DNA of 64,000 nt from Clostridium sp. (GTDB taxonomy: Bacteria > Bacillota > Clostridia > Lachnospirales > Lachnospiraceae). Positions 24,525 to 33,468 of this stretch are shown piece by piece; positions within the stretch are counted from its first letter, which is position 1; the number at the start of each line of letters is the position of its first letter. The stretch spans positions 47,672 through 111,671 of the forward strand of contig JAGZZT010000005.1 in NCBI GenBank assembly GCA_018377235.1, given 5' to 3'. The notes under the pieces were generated by a model, which did not search any database, was not told where the DNA came from, and saw nothing but the letters and a program-made list of their open reading frames with translations. The position numbers and the translations under genes were made by a program.

Positions 24525-25805
24525 TTATGACTCCTCTAATCTCTCGGCAGGGATTTCCACCTGAAATCTGGTTCCCTTTCCAGGCTGTGAAACCACGTTG
24601 ATTGTTCCCTTAAACTGCTCCTCCACTGTATTTCTGACTCCCCAGAGCCCTACGCCCCGGTAAATGTTTCCTGTTTTATAGTCAAACTTTGTCGAATATC
24701 CCATCTCAAAAATATTGGGCAGATGACGTTCGGAAATACCTGGCCCATTGTCCTCTACCTGGAATATATAGACTCCGTTTTCTTTTTTTTCTAAAATTTT
24801 TACCTGCCCTGGCTTCTTTCCGCTCTCAATGGCCTCAATGGCATTGTTGACCAGATTTTTCAGCACCGCCATCAGTGTATAGTGGCCGCGGGTAATAAAA
24901 TTGTCGCCGCAGCTGAATACCAGCTTGATATCCAGCTTTTTAGCTGCAATCATATGGTAAGTGGAGGATTGCAGAATCTGAAGAATATCGTGAAAGCTCA
25001 TGCTCTCCTCCTCGTACTCGTTCCCAATTTCCTCCTCAATTCCCTGAATAATACGGAAGTAGTCCTTTTTTATCTCATGAACGTCTCTGGCTATGGCCAG
25101 GGACATCTGCTTCATCTCATCAGGAAATTTCTGTTCGCAGAGCTTTTCATACAGCCGATAGGCGTTGGCCATTACCGACTCAATCTCCTCAGAATTTTTC
25201 CTCATAAAATATATCTCATTTTTAAGGCCTGTTTTCATCAGAAACAATCTCTGGTAGCGCCGCTCATGTTCGTTTTTCTTTAAAAGCGCCCGGTACTGCC
25301 GCTCTCCTACAAGGAGCAGCCCCGCAAACATAGTTCTGATCACGGCTATAACTGCCAGATAAATAATTATGTGCTCGTCAAGAGTCCGAAACTGCAGATA
25401 CTCCTGCATCTCCGCCTCGATTAGATTCGCTCCGAAGTCAGACAGAAAAATAGTCCATAAAAGCTTCTTTCTGGTCGTCGCCCTTCTGTTCCTGATACAG
25501 AGCTTGAAAATCACTCCATAACTAAAATAAAATAAAGCGCCGGGAAGCACATACAGCGCTGTTTCCCCTGTCATTCCCACGCTTCCTGACTGAATCAAAA
25601 ACCGCACTATAAACACAATCACTGATGTGACAAAGCAGGTAGTCAAGGTGTGAAGCTCCAGTCCCACTGTCATAAGCAGAACCGGAAGCAGGATCACGGA
25701 GGTGGAAATGCGAAAATAGTCGATAAATGCGTTCCAATACAGCTGGGATGTGAGAGCGATCACCGCTCCGATAGCGAGGGTCCGCTTCCATTGTCTGATA
25801 CTCAT
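24525..25805 (-). CDS. GlnK/YcbA-like membrane sensor histidine kinase
   Basis: The 426-residue protein starts with about five to six hydrophobic helices (residues 10-180) and no obvious extracytoplasmic domain, so the signal may be sensed in or at the membrane. A coiled segment leads to the probable phospho-acceptor His in ARDVHEIKKDYFRII (about residue 240). The ATPase domain has N-box NNAIEAIE, G1 DNGPGI and G2 GVGLWGV. This matches the GlnK/YcbA class of B. subtilis and not the DcuS class with a PAS domain. It is paired with the downstream GlnL-like regulator and has its own promoter. Confidence 0.85.
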   Translation of the reverse strand: MSIRQWKRTLAIGAVIALTSQLYWNAFIDYFRISTSVILLPVLLMTVGLELHTLTTCFVTSVIVFIVRFLIQSGSVGMTGETALYVLPGALFYFSYGVIFKLCIRNRRATTRKKLLWTIFLSDFGANLIEAEMQEYLQFRTLDEHIIIYLAVIAVIRTMFAGLLLVGERQYRALLKKNEHERRYQRLFLMKTGLKNEIYFMRKNSEEIESVMANAYRLYEKLCEQKFPDEMKQMSLAIARDVHEIKKDYFRIIQGIEEEIGNEYEEESMSFHDILQILQSSTYHMIAAKKLDIKLVFSCGDNFITRGHYTLMAVLKNLVNNAIEAIESGKKPGQVKILEKKENGVYIFQVEDNGPGISERHLPNIFEMGYSTKFDYKTGNIYRGVGLWGVRNTVEEQFKGTINVVSQPGKGTRFQVEIPAERLEES

Positions 25806-25875
25806 ACGCTCTGCTCCCTAAATATTCAGCTTTCTGTTAAAGCTGTTTTTATTTGACACATAAATGCCGGCCTTT

Positions 25876-25904
25876 AGTATACTTCTTTTTTTACGGTCTG
25901 TAAA
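25876..25904 (-). promoter_or_regulatory. Promoter of the sensor kinase-regulator pair
   Basis: TTTACA (25899-25904) and TATACT (25876-25881) are 17 bases apart on the minus strand. The -35 lies inside the end of the upstream flavoprotein gene. A CAGCTTT/AAAGCTG hairpin sits in the predicted leader. Confidence 0.5.
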
Positions 25905-27072
25905 GTTTTGTATCTCCCATATTTTTCCTGATGTTTTCTGCATACTGCCTCATTCTTTCCTCAATTCCAGGAAGCCTCATCGCTTCTCCTGGATGATTCG
26001 CAGTTTCCAGCATGGCGAAATGGCCCGGCAGATAGAAAGTCTTATTCATATTTAAAGCAGCTATCATCTGTTCTGCAATCAAATCGCTCCCAGAGTAGCC
26101 GGATACCACGATCCCGAACAGCTTTTTGTCGTAAAACCGCGTTGTCCTGAATAGAGCAGTCAGGCGATTGATAAAAGCAGTCAGATTTGCTGACAGAGCG
26201 TCGTTGTAATTGGGAGCCAAAAGCAGAATGCCATCCGCTTTTTTCACAGCCGGATATACATTTTCCACCATTACTCCACCGTAAAAGCAGCTTCCCCTCT
26301 CACCAAAATGAAGGCACATTTTGTAAGGGCACCCTGAACAGTCTGCCAGAGTTCCATTGCGCAGCCCTATCTCTGTAATAGAAAAGTCAGGAAGATACTG
26401 CTTCACTCCCTGCCAGACAGCATAAGTATTGGAACTTTTATGGCTGGAAGCGTGGAGCACTAAAAGTTCTCGTCCTCCATCCGCTTTCTTTTCTCCTTGC
26501 TCCAACAGCTGTTCTGCCAGCATTTTCACGCTTTCCACATAGGCTCCGTACAGATTTGTGCCAAGATTGGACGCCACAATTGTAAAATTAGACAGTGTTT
26601 TTGTTCCTTCTACCAGAGGACGGCCTACAAAGGCGCAGCCGGCGCTGTTGGCTGTAAACACCAATTCCCTGGCTGCAGACTTCGTATATAGAGAACTGTC
26701 CGCATCTGCCACTACTCCTCCTGTCCAGCCATCAAGACTCTTCGGACGGCTTCTCAGCCATCCCAGCAGCCTGGTATACTCAAAATTAATGCCATGCTCT
26801 CCCAAATCCAAGGCAAACAGCACCAGGTGTCTTTCCCCCTGGCCGCCCGGTGCGAGATGACCGTCCTGATCTACCATGGCTTCCAATTGGGAAATCTCTG
26901 TCACTTCCTGAATGCAGACTCCTCTAAGTCCTTCCTCAAGCACTTTAAGAAGGCGGGAATTTTCCCGCCCTCCAGGCTCTTTTGGACGAATCAGAAGAAG
27001 TTTCCCGCCTGTTTTCATTCTTCCTGCCTCACGTTCTTCCTGTTCCATATTATTTTCCCTCGATTCACGCAC
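25891..27072 (-). CDS. Iron-sulfur-flavoprotein-like protein with extra N-terminal domain
   Basis: Residues about 195-390 form a flavodoxin-like NAD(P)H-dependent FMN reductase domain: LLVLHASSHKSSNTY is the phosphate-binding loop, and LLLAPNYNDALSANLTAFINR matches the family's flavin-side block. A cluster of four Cys, CSGCPYKMC then GERGSC, is spaced like the cluster-binding region of iron-sulfur flavoproteins. The first 190 residues are a separate domain I cannot name (GGKLLLIRPKEP, LFALDLGEHGINFEYTRLLG). It is the last gene of the operon starting at 33260, 8 bases after the LDH-like gene. A redox role with FMN and a 4Fe-4S cluster is inferred. Confidence 0.75.
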   Translation of the reverse strand: MRESRENNMEQEEREAGRMKTGGKLLLIRPKEPGGRENSRLLKVLEEGLRGVCIQEVTEISQLEAMVDQDGHLAPGGQGERHLVLFALDLGEHGINFEYTRLLGWLRSRPKSLDGWTGGVVADADSSLYTKSAARELVFTANSAGCAFVGRPLVEGTKTLSNFTIVASNLGTNLYGAYVESVKMLAEQLLEQGEKKADGGRELLVLHASSHKSSNTYAVWQGVKQYLPDFSITEIGLRNGTLADCSGCPYKMCLHFGERGSCFYGGVMVENVYPAVKKADGILLLAPNYNDALSANLTAFINRLTALFRTTRFYDKKLFGIVVSGYSGSDLIAEQMIAALNMNKTFYLPGHFAMLETANHPGEAMRLPGIEERMRQYAENIRKNMGDTKLYRP

Positions 27073-27080
27073 CCGATCGC

Positions 27081-28364
27081 CTAGTTAACAGCTTTTAAAT
27101 TCTCCTGTGCCGTCACGATTCTCTCATACAGCGCATCTGGAAGAGGCAGAATCTCTGTCTCCAGTCCGTGAGCTGTATAGCGGTTCTTTACTCCCATAAA
27201 AATCCCGCCTAAAAAAACAGAACCGCAGTGCCATTCTCCCCTGAGTGTAAGAATCAGGGAAATAGCACCGGAGGAATAAGCCGGAGCAATGAAGGGCTTA
27301 AAGCCAATGGCCCTCATATGGAGATTGGCTGTCACAGTCAGCTGAGTCAGCTCCCTGGACAGTTCATCATTGTAATGTTCAATAGAATCAGCCACCACCA
27401 GATCCTGACCATGAGGGCCGAAGCTGCGTCCCTCTGTCAAAAACTGCTTAAACCGCTCGTCACGCTTTGCATAGTAAGCGGCTCTGGCATTCATGACACC
27501 CAGTCCGTAGCCCTGAATCTGCTCTGGGCGCAGCCCTTTCTGATCGAAGATGCCATTCTCGTCCGTATTGCTGGCCAGATAGGCTGCCTTTGCCAGTGGA
27601 TCTACCGGGTCAGACACAACGGCGAAAAGCCCCTTAAACTTTTCTTCTCTGGCCTGTCGGGCATACTGGGCCACGATCTTAGAGTTGTTCTCAAACTGAT
27701 ACATTCTCACATCCTTGACTCCAGAGCCTACCGGCGGAATTCCTTTAGAGGCCACGAATACGAACACGTCGCACTGGAACAGTTCTTCCGGCCTTACTAC
27801 ATCTACTTCTGGAAGAGCATCGTAGTCCCATGGATAGGCGATCTGATTTTCTTCAAACTCCCAGCGGGCCGTCACCTTATCAGAGATATCGCAGATTCCA
27901 ATAGAGCTTATCACATCTCCGCCCAGAAGATGAAGCCCTGTCAGCAGCGTGCTTCCCACATCTCCAATAGCCAGCACATGAACTCGTTTCTTTTTCTTTC
28001 CTGGCTTTTCTGCCAGAATCTCCTGGAACCTGGGATGATTTAAATTTACCGCGCGCATTTTTCCTTCTTTAATAAAGGAATCTACAATCTCATCACGCAT
28101 TCCTTCTCCCAGAGCGTTTTTATTAAGCCAGGAAACGTCCTCACGGTCCTGATAGAGCAGTGCCGGATCTGTCACACGGAAAGAAGCACGGCAGTTTTTA
28201 GGAGAACGCTCAAACAGAAATACCAGCTCCTCCTCGCCGGAGGCCTTTTCTCTGGCCTCTTTTTCATCTGTGCCGCGGCCATAAAGCTCCTCCCTTGGAA
28301 AGTTCAGCTCTCCGTTCAGGCTGCAGCAGAGTGTTCCGTTGATGCGGTAATAAAACATACTCAT
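27081..28364 (-). CDS. Lactate/malate-dehydrogenase-like protein with unusual N-terminal extension
   Basis: Residues about 128-410 follow the LDH/MDH fold order: VLAIGDVGSTLLTGLHLLG as dinucleotide loop, FVFVASKGIPP, AVVSDPVDPLAKAAYLAS (the usual VxTNPVD block), GLGVMNARAAYY, and FGPHGQDLVVADS where LDH has GEHGDS with the catalytic His. The first about 125 residues (FYYRINGTLCCSLNGELNFP, FRVTDPALLYQDREDVSWLN) have no counterpart in ordinary LDH. It may act on an unusual 2-hydroxyacid or be a binding protein; the active-site Arg pattern is not clear. It lies 45 bases after the giant fusion gene. Confidence 0.7.
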   Translation of the reverse strand: MSMFYYRINGTLCCSLNGELNFPREELYGRGTDEKEAREKASGEEELVFLFERSPKNCRASFRVTDPALLYQDREDVSWLNKNALGEGMRDEIVDSFIKEGKMRAVNLNHPRFQEILAEKPGKKKKRVHVLAIGDVGSTLLTGLHLLGGDVISSIGICDISDKVTARWEFEENQIAYPWDYDALPEVDVVRPEELFQCDVFVFVASKGIPPVGSGVKDVRMYQFENNSKIVAQYARQAREEKFKGLFAVVSDPVDPLAKAAYLASNTDENGIFDQKGLRPEQIQGYGLGVMNARAAYYAKRDERFKQFLTEGRSFGPHGQDLVVADSIEHYNDELSRELTQLTVTANLHMRAIGFKPFIAPAYSSGAISLILTLRGEWHCGSVFLGGIFMGVKNRYTAHGLETEILPLPDALYERIVTAQENLKAVN

Positions 28365-28409
28365 TGTCCTCCTCTTAAATAATTTAGATAGATAAAATCC
28401 ATTTGAATC

Positions 28410-31400
28410 TTACAGATTTTTCAGCTGGCTGATGCGATGAAGCATTTCCAAATCGTTGTCCAGATAGACAGATGCTGCCAGATTGGGATCGTAGTTTATG
28501 CAGTCTCCCTTATCCGGGCAGAGAGGCAGGATAACCGCCTCCGACAGTCTGGAAAGAGTCAGATTCCTGCCGAACAGAGCCCGGTACTCTGACTCCAAAG
28601 TCAGAAGAATATCTCTGGAATTTCTCACACAGCAGGCAGACAGTTCAAATAGAGATTCCTCGCTGCATCCCTTTAGCGGCGGAACCATGTAAGGCAGCAC
28701 AATATTCACGGAAGGCATCAGTCCCGCCACCTTCATTGTGTCGCGGCGCACCGTATCGCCTCCGATAAAGGGGTAGAGTGTAGATTCCACAAACCAGAAC
28801 TTCAGATTCGGAATAAAATAAATGCTGTCCGCCTCGAAGCCTCTGGTAGCCATAGCGTCCCTTCCATAGCCGGAAATCATTCCCAAAAGCACTTTTTTCA
28901 CCTCTACTCCCTCTTCCCTCAGGTAGGGTTCCAGGGCATCGAACCTCCCCCCCTTGTGGAGCAGGTCATCCACCAGAATGACTGGGCGGCCGAAAGACTT
29001 AATGGTCCTTACCTGGCTTCTGAGCGGTGAGTAATATGGGAATGCCTCAATCTGGTAGCTGTCCAGATCCGGCTCATATACCTTATCTGTATGAATGGTC
29101 TTCGTCACAGTGTTAGGCACGACCTTTCCTCTCAGGATTTTTCCGAAAGGAACACACATATCATTTCCCAGCACTCTCGGCGTTGTCTGTTCTCTGGGAA
29201 CCTGGTTAATCTGGGTGATTTTGTTCACCAGACGGTGATAAATCACACTGGCTGACAGCGACAGTACCAGCTCCCCTGGGTAGAGCCTTGTCATAGCGGC
29301 CTGCAGCTCTCTGTGTGCCTTATGAATTGCCTTTAAAATTCTAGGGCTGCTGGAAAACGGTTCCTTCAGAGTAGTCTCCAGATTCTGTACCAGTACCAAT
29401 GGAGCGTGCATGTCCACCAGCCACAGACGTCTCTTCCCTTCAAAATTTTCTGCCTCCAAAAATCCCTGGCGCGTAACGGCGCCAAGAGACGGTTCACCTG
29501 GCTCCTCCTCCGGCAGGAACATGGCATAGCTGCAGTGCTGCTCCAGCGCCTTGGCCAGAGCCTCCGTCAAAAGCAGCTGCTCTGGATCGTAGATGGCGCT
29601 GTCCGGCTCCGCATAGATTCCTGTAATAAGGAGAATGCTTCCCAATGTATGGCGGCGCACCATGTCTGCCATGGAAGCGCTTCCCAGTACCTTAAACAGC
29701 TCCTCCGGCATCACAGAACGCATCTTCAGAAAGCCTGTCAGGCGGTTGTGCTCCACTGTATTTCTGAGAAGCAGGAAGGTTCCCTCAGAGCTCTGAAGAC
29801 GTTTCAGCAGTCCGGGTCCATCTGTTTCGTCACCAAAAATATAATCCAGTACAGCTGCCTCGTCCTCCTCAGAAAGCCTCTCTGTCTCCTCAAATCCAAT
29901 GGCTCTGGCCCGGAGAATAGGTTTGTATTCCGGTTCTCTCAGATACAAACCGTTAAAATAAATATATTCCTGTACCACTGGATCAATCAGATTGGAAATA
30001 TCACGGTTCAAGTCAATATTTTCCCTGATTTTCGTAGAACTGATGTCTTCCAGATACTCTGGAAGTTCCAATTCTATAAGCTCCCCGGTAATCAGGCTCA
30101 TCATCTCTCTGTTGTATCTGTTATCGCTTCTTCTGTCTCCCACCCGGCGGAAAGCAATGTGGTTCATGGAGTGAATGGAATCCTTCTCTGGCGGCTTTCG
30201 GTAAGAGGAAGCGTTGGCTATCACATCGCTTCCCACTACTACATACACAGTCCTGTCTGCAAATACCTCCTTCAGACGCTTCAGATCAGATGGATTGGCG
30301 ATATTGACAGGAATGTCATCCGGGAACAGATTCACATGGAATTCATCCGCCACAGACATATTCACAATCTGACGCCGAATCAGGTGCGGCTGAGTTTTCT
30401 TGGACCAGGAGAACTCATCCACTGCCAGGTAAACCTCATAGCCCATATCCCTGATCTCCCGGACAATTCCCTTGTGGGAAAGTGTGAAGGGATCGAAAGT
30501 TCCAGGAAAAAAGGCGACTTTCCTGCGTTCCTCGATCTTCATCTGGCCGATAGTCAGACGATAGACAGTAATAAAACGACAGATGTTTGAAAGAGCCGCT
30601 GCCCGGTAAAATGCTGTCAGCTCTCCTCCCCTGTTCTCGTTAATCAGAAAAAGAAGTTTCTTATGGGTAAGTGTGAAAATCTCCATCTTCTCATGATCAT
30701 TGAGTCTTCTGGAACCGAACATGTACTGTCCTGTTACCAGAAGAGCCTCCTGGCGCACAGTCTCCCTGTGGTTAGCCAGACCGCTTAAAACCATGCCCAG
30801 AAGCCTCCCCAGACGCTCTCTTGCCGTCTCCTCATCCTCTGCAAACCGCTCCTTATAGCGGGGATAATATTCTGTCAGCACTCCCACCGTATCCAGAGCC
30901 ACGGAAACCACCCGGTCATTGGCATTAGCCATCAGGCCGCGCAGATAGGTTAAAACCTCCTCCAGCTGTTCCGGTGGAAGCCAGAGCGCCAGCTGTCCCA
31001 GGTACTCTGGAATATACTTGGAAAACTCGTACTCTCCTACCTCTAGCCCCTTTAACAGCTCTACTGCAATCTCATTTCTCTGATCCGCCGTCAAAAGAGG
31101 TGCCAGCCGGAGCAGAGCCCGGCCCGCATCATGGCGTACCACCACATATTCGCTGACCTTAATCAGGTTGGATAAATGGGCTGCAATGTGGAGAATATGC
31201 TCTTTCTTTCCATGATCCACCTGATCCACTAAAAGTTTAATATTGACTGCCTTCAGCACCCAGGGTGTCGCCATCTTCAGATTATCCAGGAAGATATCTG
31301 AAACCACGTCCCTGCCATAAAGCGTCTCCTCCTGCTTTGACACATTCCGGCCCAGATTAGACAAAATTCTGTACTGGAGAAAAATGCGGCTGATATCGTC

Positions 31401-33260
31401 CTCTGCAATTTTTTCGTTCTCCACAATCTCTGCAATTCTTCCGCAGAAAGCTCCGTCGTTTACCTCCGCTGTCAGCAGCTTAAATGCCCGCCACGCAGCA
31501 ATGATAAGGCCCTCAAAGCTGTTCTCCCGGGGTACGGCATAATAGCAGGCAAATTCTGCCATCCGCTCCATATCCTCCCTGCTGCACCGCTTAAACGGCA
31601 TATTGTGGAGAGCATCCAGCAGCACAAAAGCCTCTCCGCTCTCTCTTTCCTCCGGGCAGGCATACCAGCTCAGGAATTCCTGCAGAAATCCCTGGATATC
31701 CGCGGATGCCGCATGTTCCACCATGGAGGACAGTACCTGCTTTAAATTATATCCAATTCTGCGTTTATGTTGTACAGTCAGTTTGTGATCCGGACAGATA
31801 ATCATGGACAGGAATGTTTTCCACAGCTCCATGGCCTTCTGATCCGCAATATCCGGCATATCTGCCGGTCTCTCCTTCCGATAGCCTGCATTAAACTGGG
31901 CAATGACATTTCCTATGAGACGGGCTGCCTGGGTTCTGATATCGCCTTCCTTATGCATGAGAAGTTCATAGAGAAAGTAGAGTGTCTGTTCCTTCTGAAT
32001 ATCATTCGTATATGGAAAATACTCCTGGAAAATGTTCAGGTAAGCCCTGACGTTCTTCCAGTTTTTTTCGCTTCTGGCCGCCTCCAGGAGATTTCCGAAC
32101 TGACGCTCCGCTCCCATCCGGTGCATCACATCAATATTATGCTCCACTCCCATAAAGATCAGGGAATCCACAATCTGCTCTGTATTTCTCAGAGAAATAT
32201 CCGGCATAGGAGATGTCTTCACCGGCTTTTTGTCAAGATTGACATCCACGCCCAAAGAGCGCATATAAGTCTCGAAATCGTGGAGTCTGGCGTAGACGAA
32301 CCGATAGCGGTTCAGCTTGGCCTCATCTACATTGTCAAGCTTCGATAAAATGATCTCAAAAGCCTCGTCCAGACTTGAAATATAAGTAATTTCACGGCCG
32401 TCATCCCCTCTGCTCTGCTTCACCCTGAAGTCTGCATAGATCAGAACGAGAGACTCCACTGACAAGTTTTCAGGTTCCAGATCCCAGGTAGAATGATTGG
32501 CCGCAATGTGGCCTGTGTATTCCATATGGCGTCTGTTAAACCACTGATTTGTATAGTAGTAATGAAGATACGGCACTCTCTCATTGGGCTTGCACCCAAA
32601 CTTGCCCAAATCATGTCCGGCAGCCGCTCCGCTGGTCAAAGTCAAGTCGATAGGCACTCCGGCCTCATAAAGCCCTCTTGCCACCGTCATGGCTACATAG
32701 TGGACTCCTGCAATATGCTCCAGGGTCCTGAAAGGAGTCACTTCCCCATTGAGACGCATCATTTCATAAATATATTCCCTGTAGAAAGCATTTTTAAATT
32801 TTTTATACTCTGTATAGGATTCGTAGGAAAGAGCCTCCTGCTCTGACAGGAAGGCAAAATCAACCATGGGTTCAAATGGGAGAACCTCTCTTTCCTTATC
32901 AAAGATAAATTGAAGAACAGCCAGATAAAACAGTGCTCCGGCGGCGTAAGGCTCCGCCTGTCTGGAAAATTCTTCGTCGGGGTACAGGATATGGCACACA
33001 TACTGATAGGTAAATTTCATCCACCCGTCCCTGGGTTCCCGCCCAATCAGGCTCATAGGCTCCCGGCAGATCTCGAAAATCTCCCGGCACTGGATTCTCC
33101 TCTTAATGGGGAAGATACGTCCCAGCTGTCCCTCCCAGTACTCTCTGTTCATCAGCATCTGAACGCTCTCCCGGCTGAGATTTGACGCGGCCAGAAATTC
33201 CCTGGCACACAGTTTTGCAGTCAGCTCCTCTAGCATTTGGCGTACCTGTTTTTTACTCAT
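28410..33260 (-). CDS. 1616-residue fusion: HD domain, helical repeats, NadD-like nucleotidyltransferase, PRTase-like domain
   Basis: Seen in order: an HD phosphohydrolase-like region (about 175-340) with FRTLEHIAGVHYVA and GAAAGHDLGKFG; a long helical-repeat region (about 360-905) resembling HEAT repeats (IRTQAARLIGNVI, VVSVALDTVGVL); a nucleotidyltransferase domain (912-1110) with FFPGTFDPFTLSHKGI and ISSTKIRENI, as in NadD-type adenylyltransferases; a region (1115-1280) that may be acetyltransferase-like; and a phosphoribosyltransferase-like C-terminal part with PVILVDDLLHKGGR at 1426-1439. NadD and the HD protein YqeK are often neighbours or fused, so nucleotide or NAD metabolism is suggested. 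The true substrate is unknown. No signal peptide is seen. GGGAGG precedes the ATG. Confidence 0.85.
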   Translation of the reverse strand: MSKKQVRQMLEELTAKLCAREFLAASNLSRESVQMLMNREYWEGQLGRIFPIKRRIQCREIFEICREPMSLIGREPRDGWMKFTYQYVCHILYPDEEFSRQAEPYAAGALFYLAVLQFIFDKEREVLPFEPMVDFAFLSEQEALSYESYTEYKKFKNAFYREYIYEMMRLNGEVTPFRTLEHIAGVHYVAMTVARGLYEAGVPIDLTLTSGAAAGHDLGKFGCKPNERVPYLHYYYTNQWFNRRHMEYTGHIAANHSTWDLEPENLSVESLVLIYADFRVKQSRGDDGREITYISSLDEAFEIILSKLDNVDEAKLNRYRFVYARLHDFETYMRSLGVDVNLDKKPVKTSPMPDISLRNTEQIVDSLIFMGVEHNIDVMHRMGAERQFGNLLEAARSEKNWKNVRAYLNIFQEYFPYTNDIQKEQTLYFLYELLMHKEGDIRTQAARLIGNVIAQFNAGYRKERPADMPDIADQKAMELWKTFLSMIICPDHKLTVQHKRRIGYNLKQVLSSMVEHAASADIQGFLQEFLSWYACPEERESGEAFVLLDALHNMPFKRCSREDMERMAEFACYYAVPRENSFEGLIIAAWRAFKLLTAEVNDGAFCGRIAEIVENEKIAEDDISRIFLQYRILSNLGRNVSKQEETLYGRDVVSDIFLDNLKMATPWVLKAVNIKLLVDQVDHGKKEHILHIAAHLSNLIKVSEYVVVRHDAGRALLRLAPLLTADQRNEIAVELLKGLEVGEYEFSKYIPEYLGQLALWLPPEQLEEVLTYLRGLMANANDRVVSVALDTVGVLTEYYPRYKERFAEDEETARERLGRLLGMVLSGLANHRETVRQEALLVTGQYMFGSRRLNDHEKMEIFTLTHKKLLFLINENRGGELTAFYRAAALSNICRFITVYRLTIGQMKIEERRKVAFFPGTFDPFTLSHKGIVREIRDMGYEVYLAVDEFSWSKKTQPHLIRRQIVNMSVADEFHVNLFPDDIPVNIANPSDLKRLKEVFADRTVYVVVGSDVIANASSYRKPPEKDSIHSMNHIAFRRVGDRRSDNRYNREMMSLITGELIELELPEYLEDISSTKIRENIDLNRDISNLIDPVVQEYIYFNGLYLREPEYKPILRARAIGFEETERLSEEDEAAVLDYIFGDETDGPGLLKRLQSSEGTFLLLRNTVEHNRLTGFLKMRSVMPEELFKVLGSASMADMVRRHTLGSILLITGIYAEPDSAIYDPEQLLLTEALAKALEQHCSYAMFLPEEEPGEPSLGAVTRQGFLEAENFEGKRRLWLVDMHAPLVLVQNLETTLKEPFSSSPRILKAIHKAHRELQAAMTRLYPGELVLSLSASVIYHRLVNKITQINQVPREQTTPRVLGNDMCVPFGKILRGKVVPNTVTKTIHTDKVYEPDLDSYQIEAFPYYSPLRSQVRTIKSFGRPVILVDDLLHKGGRFDALEPYLREEGVEVKKVLLGMISGYGRDAMATRGFEADSIYFIPNLKFWFVESTLYPFIGGDTVRRDTMKVAGLMPSVNIVLPYMVPPLKGCSEESLFELSACCVRNSRDILLTLESEYRALFGRNLTLSRLSEAVILPLCPDKGDCINYDPNLAASVYLDNDLEMLHRISQLKNL

Positions 33261-33289
33261 CCGATACCTCCCTTATTGTCATATGGATA

Positions 33290-33318
33290 ATTATACCACT
33301 AACCAGGGCCTCTTCCAA
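33290..33318 (-). promoter_or_regulatory. Promoter of the fusion/LDH-like/flavoprotein operon
   Basis: TTGGAA (33313-33318) and a perfect TATAAT (33290-33295) are 17 bases apart on the minus strand, giving a leader of about 25 bases before the ATG at 33260. It is back to back with the fur-family promoter. Confidence 0.65.
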
Positions 33319-33360
33319 CAAAAAATCATGCAATATCACTATTTTCCATCTAAAAAACAA

Positions 33361-33408
33361 TTGACAAAGTAAGAATTTTGGGGCAAAATAAAACAGTAAC
33401 TATTATTA
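33361..33408 (+). promoter_or_regulatory. Promoter and Fur/PerR-type operator of the regulator gene
   Basis: A perfect TTGACA (33361-33366) is followed 17 bases on by CAAAAT. CAGTAACTATTATTA (33394-33408) lies just past the -10 and fits the 7-1-7 Fur-family box with core TAAc-n-ATTA. The box starts 33 bases after the -35 starts, nearly the same geometry as before the rubrerythrin gene. This implies autoregulation. Confidence 0.55.
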
Positions 33409-33468
33409 CTATTTTTTGTCAACTGAATGCGTCAGATTGGCAGATGAGATGAAAAGGAGGAATTGCCT

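Noticed and set aside
28947..28953. Seven-base C run within the giant fusion gene
   Set aside because: Encodes Gly-Gly in the PRPP-like loop; shorter than the run in the glycosidase gene and constrained by function, so phase variation is not argued here.
29406..30590. A 394-codon plus-strand frame opposite the giant fusion gene
   Set aside because: Antisense shadow: the minus-strand frame carries the nucleotidyltransferase motifs over the same bases.
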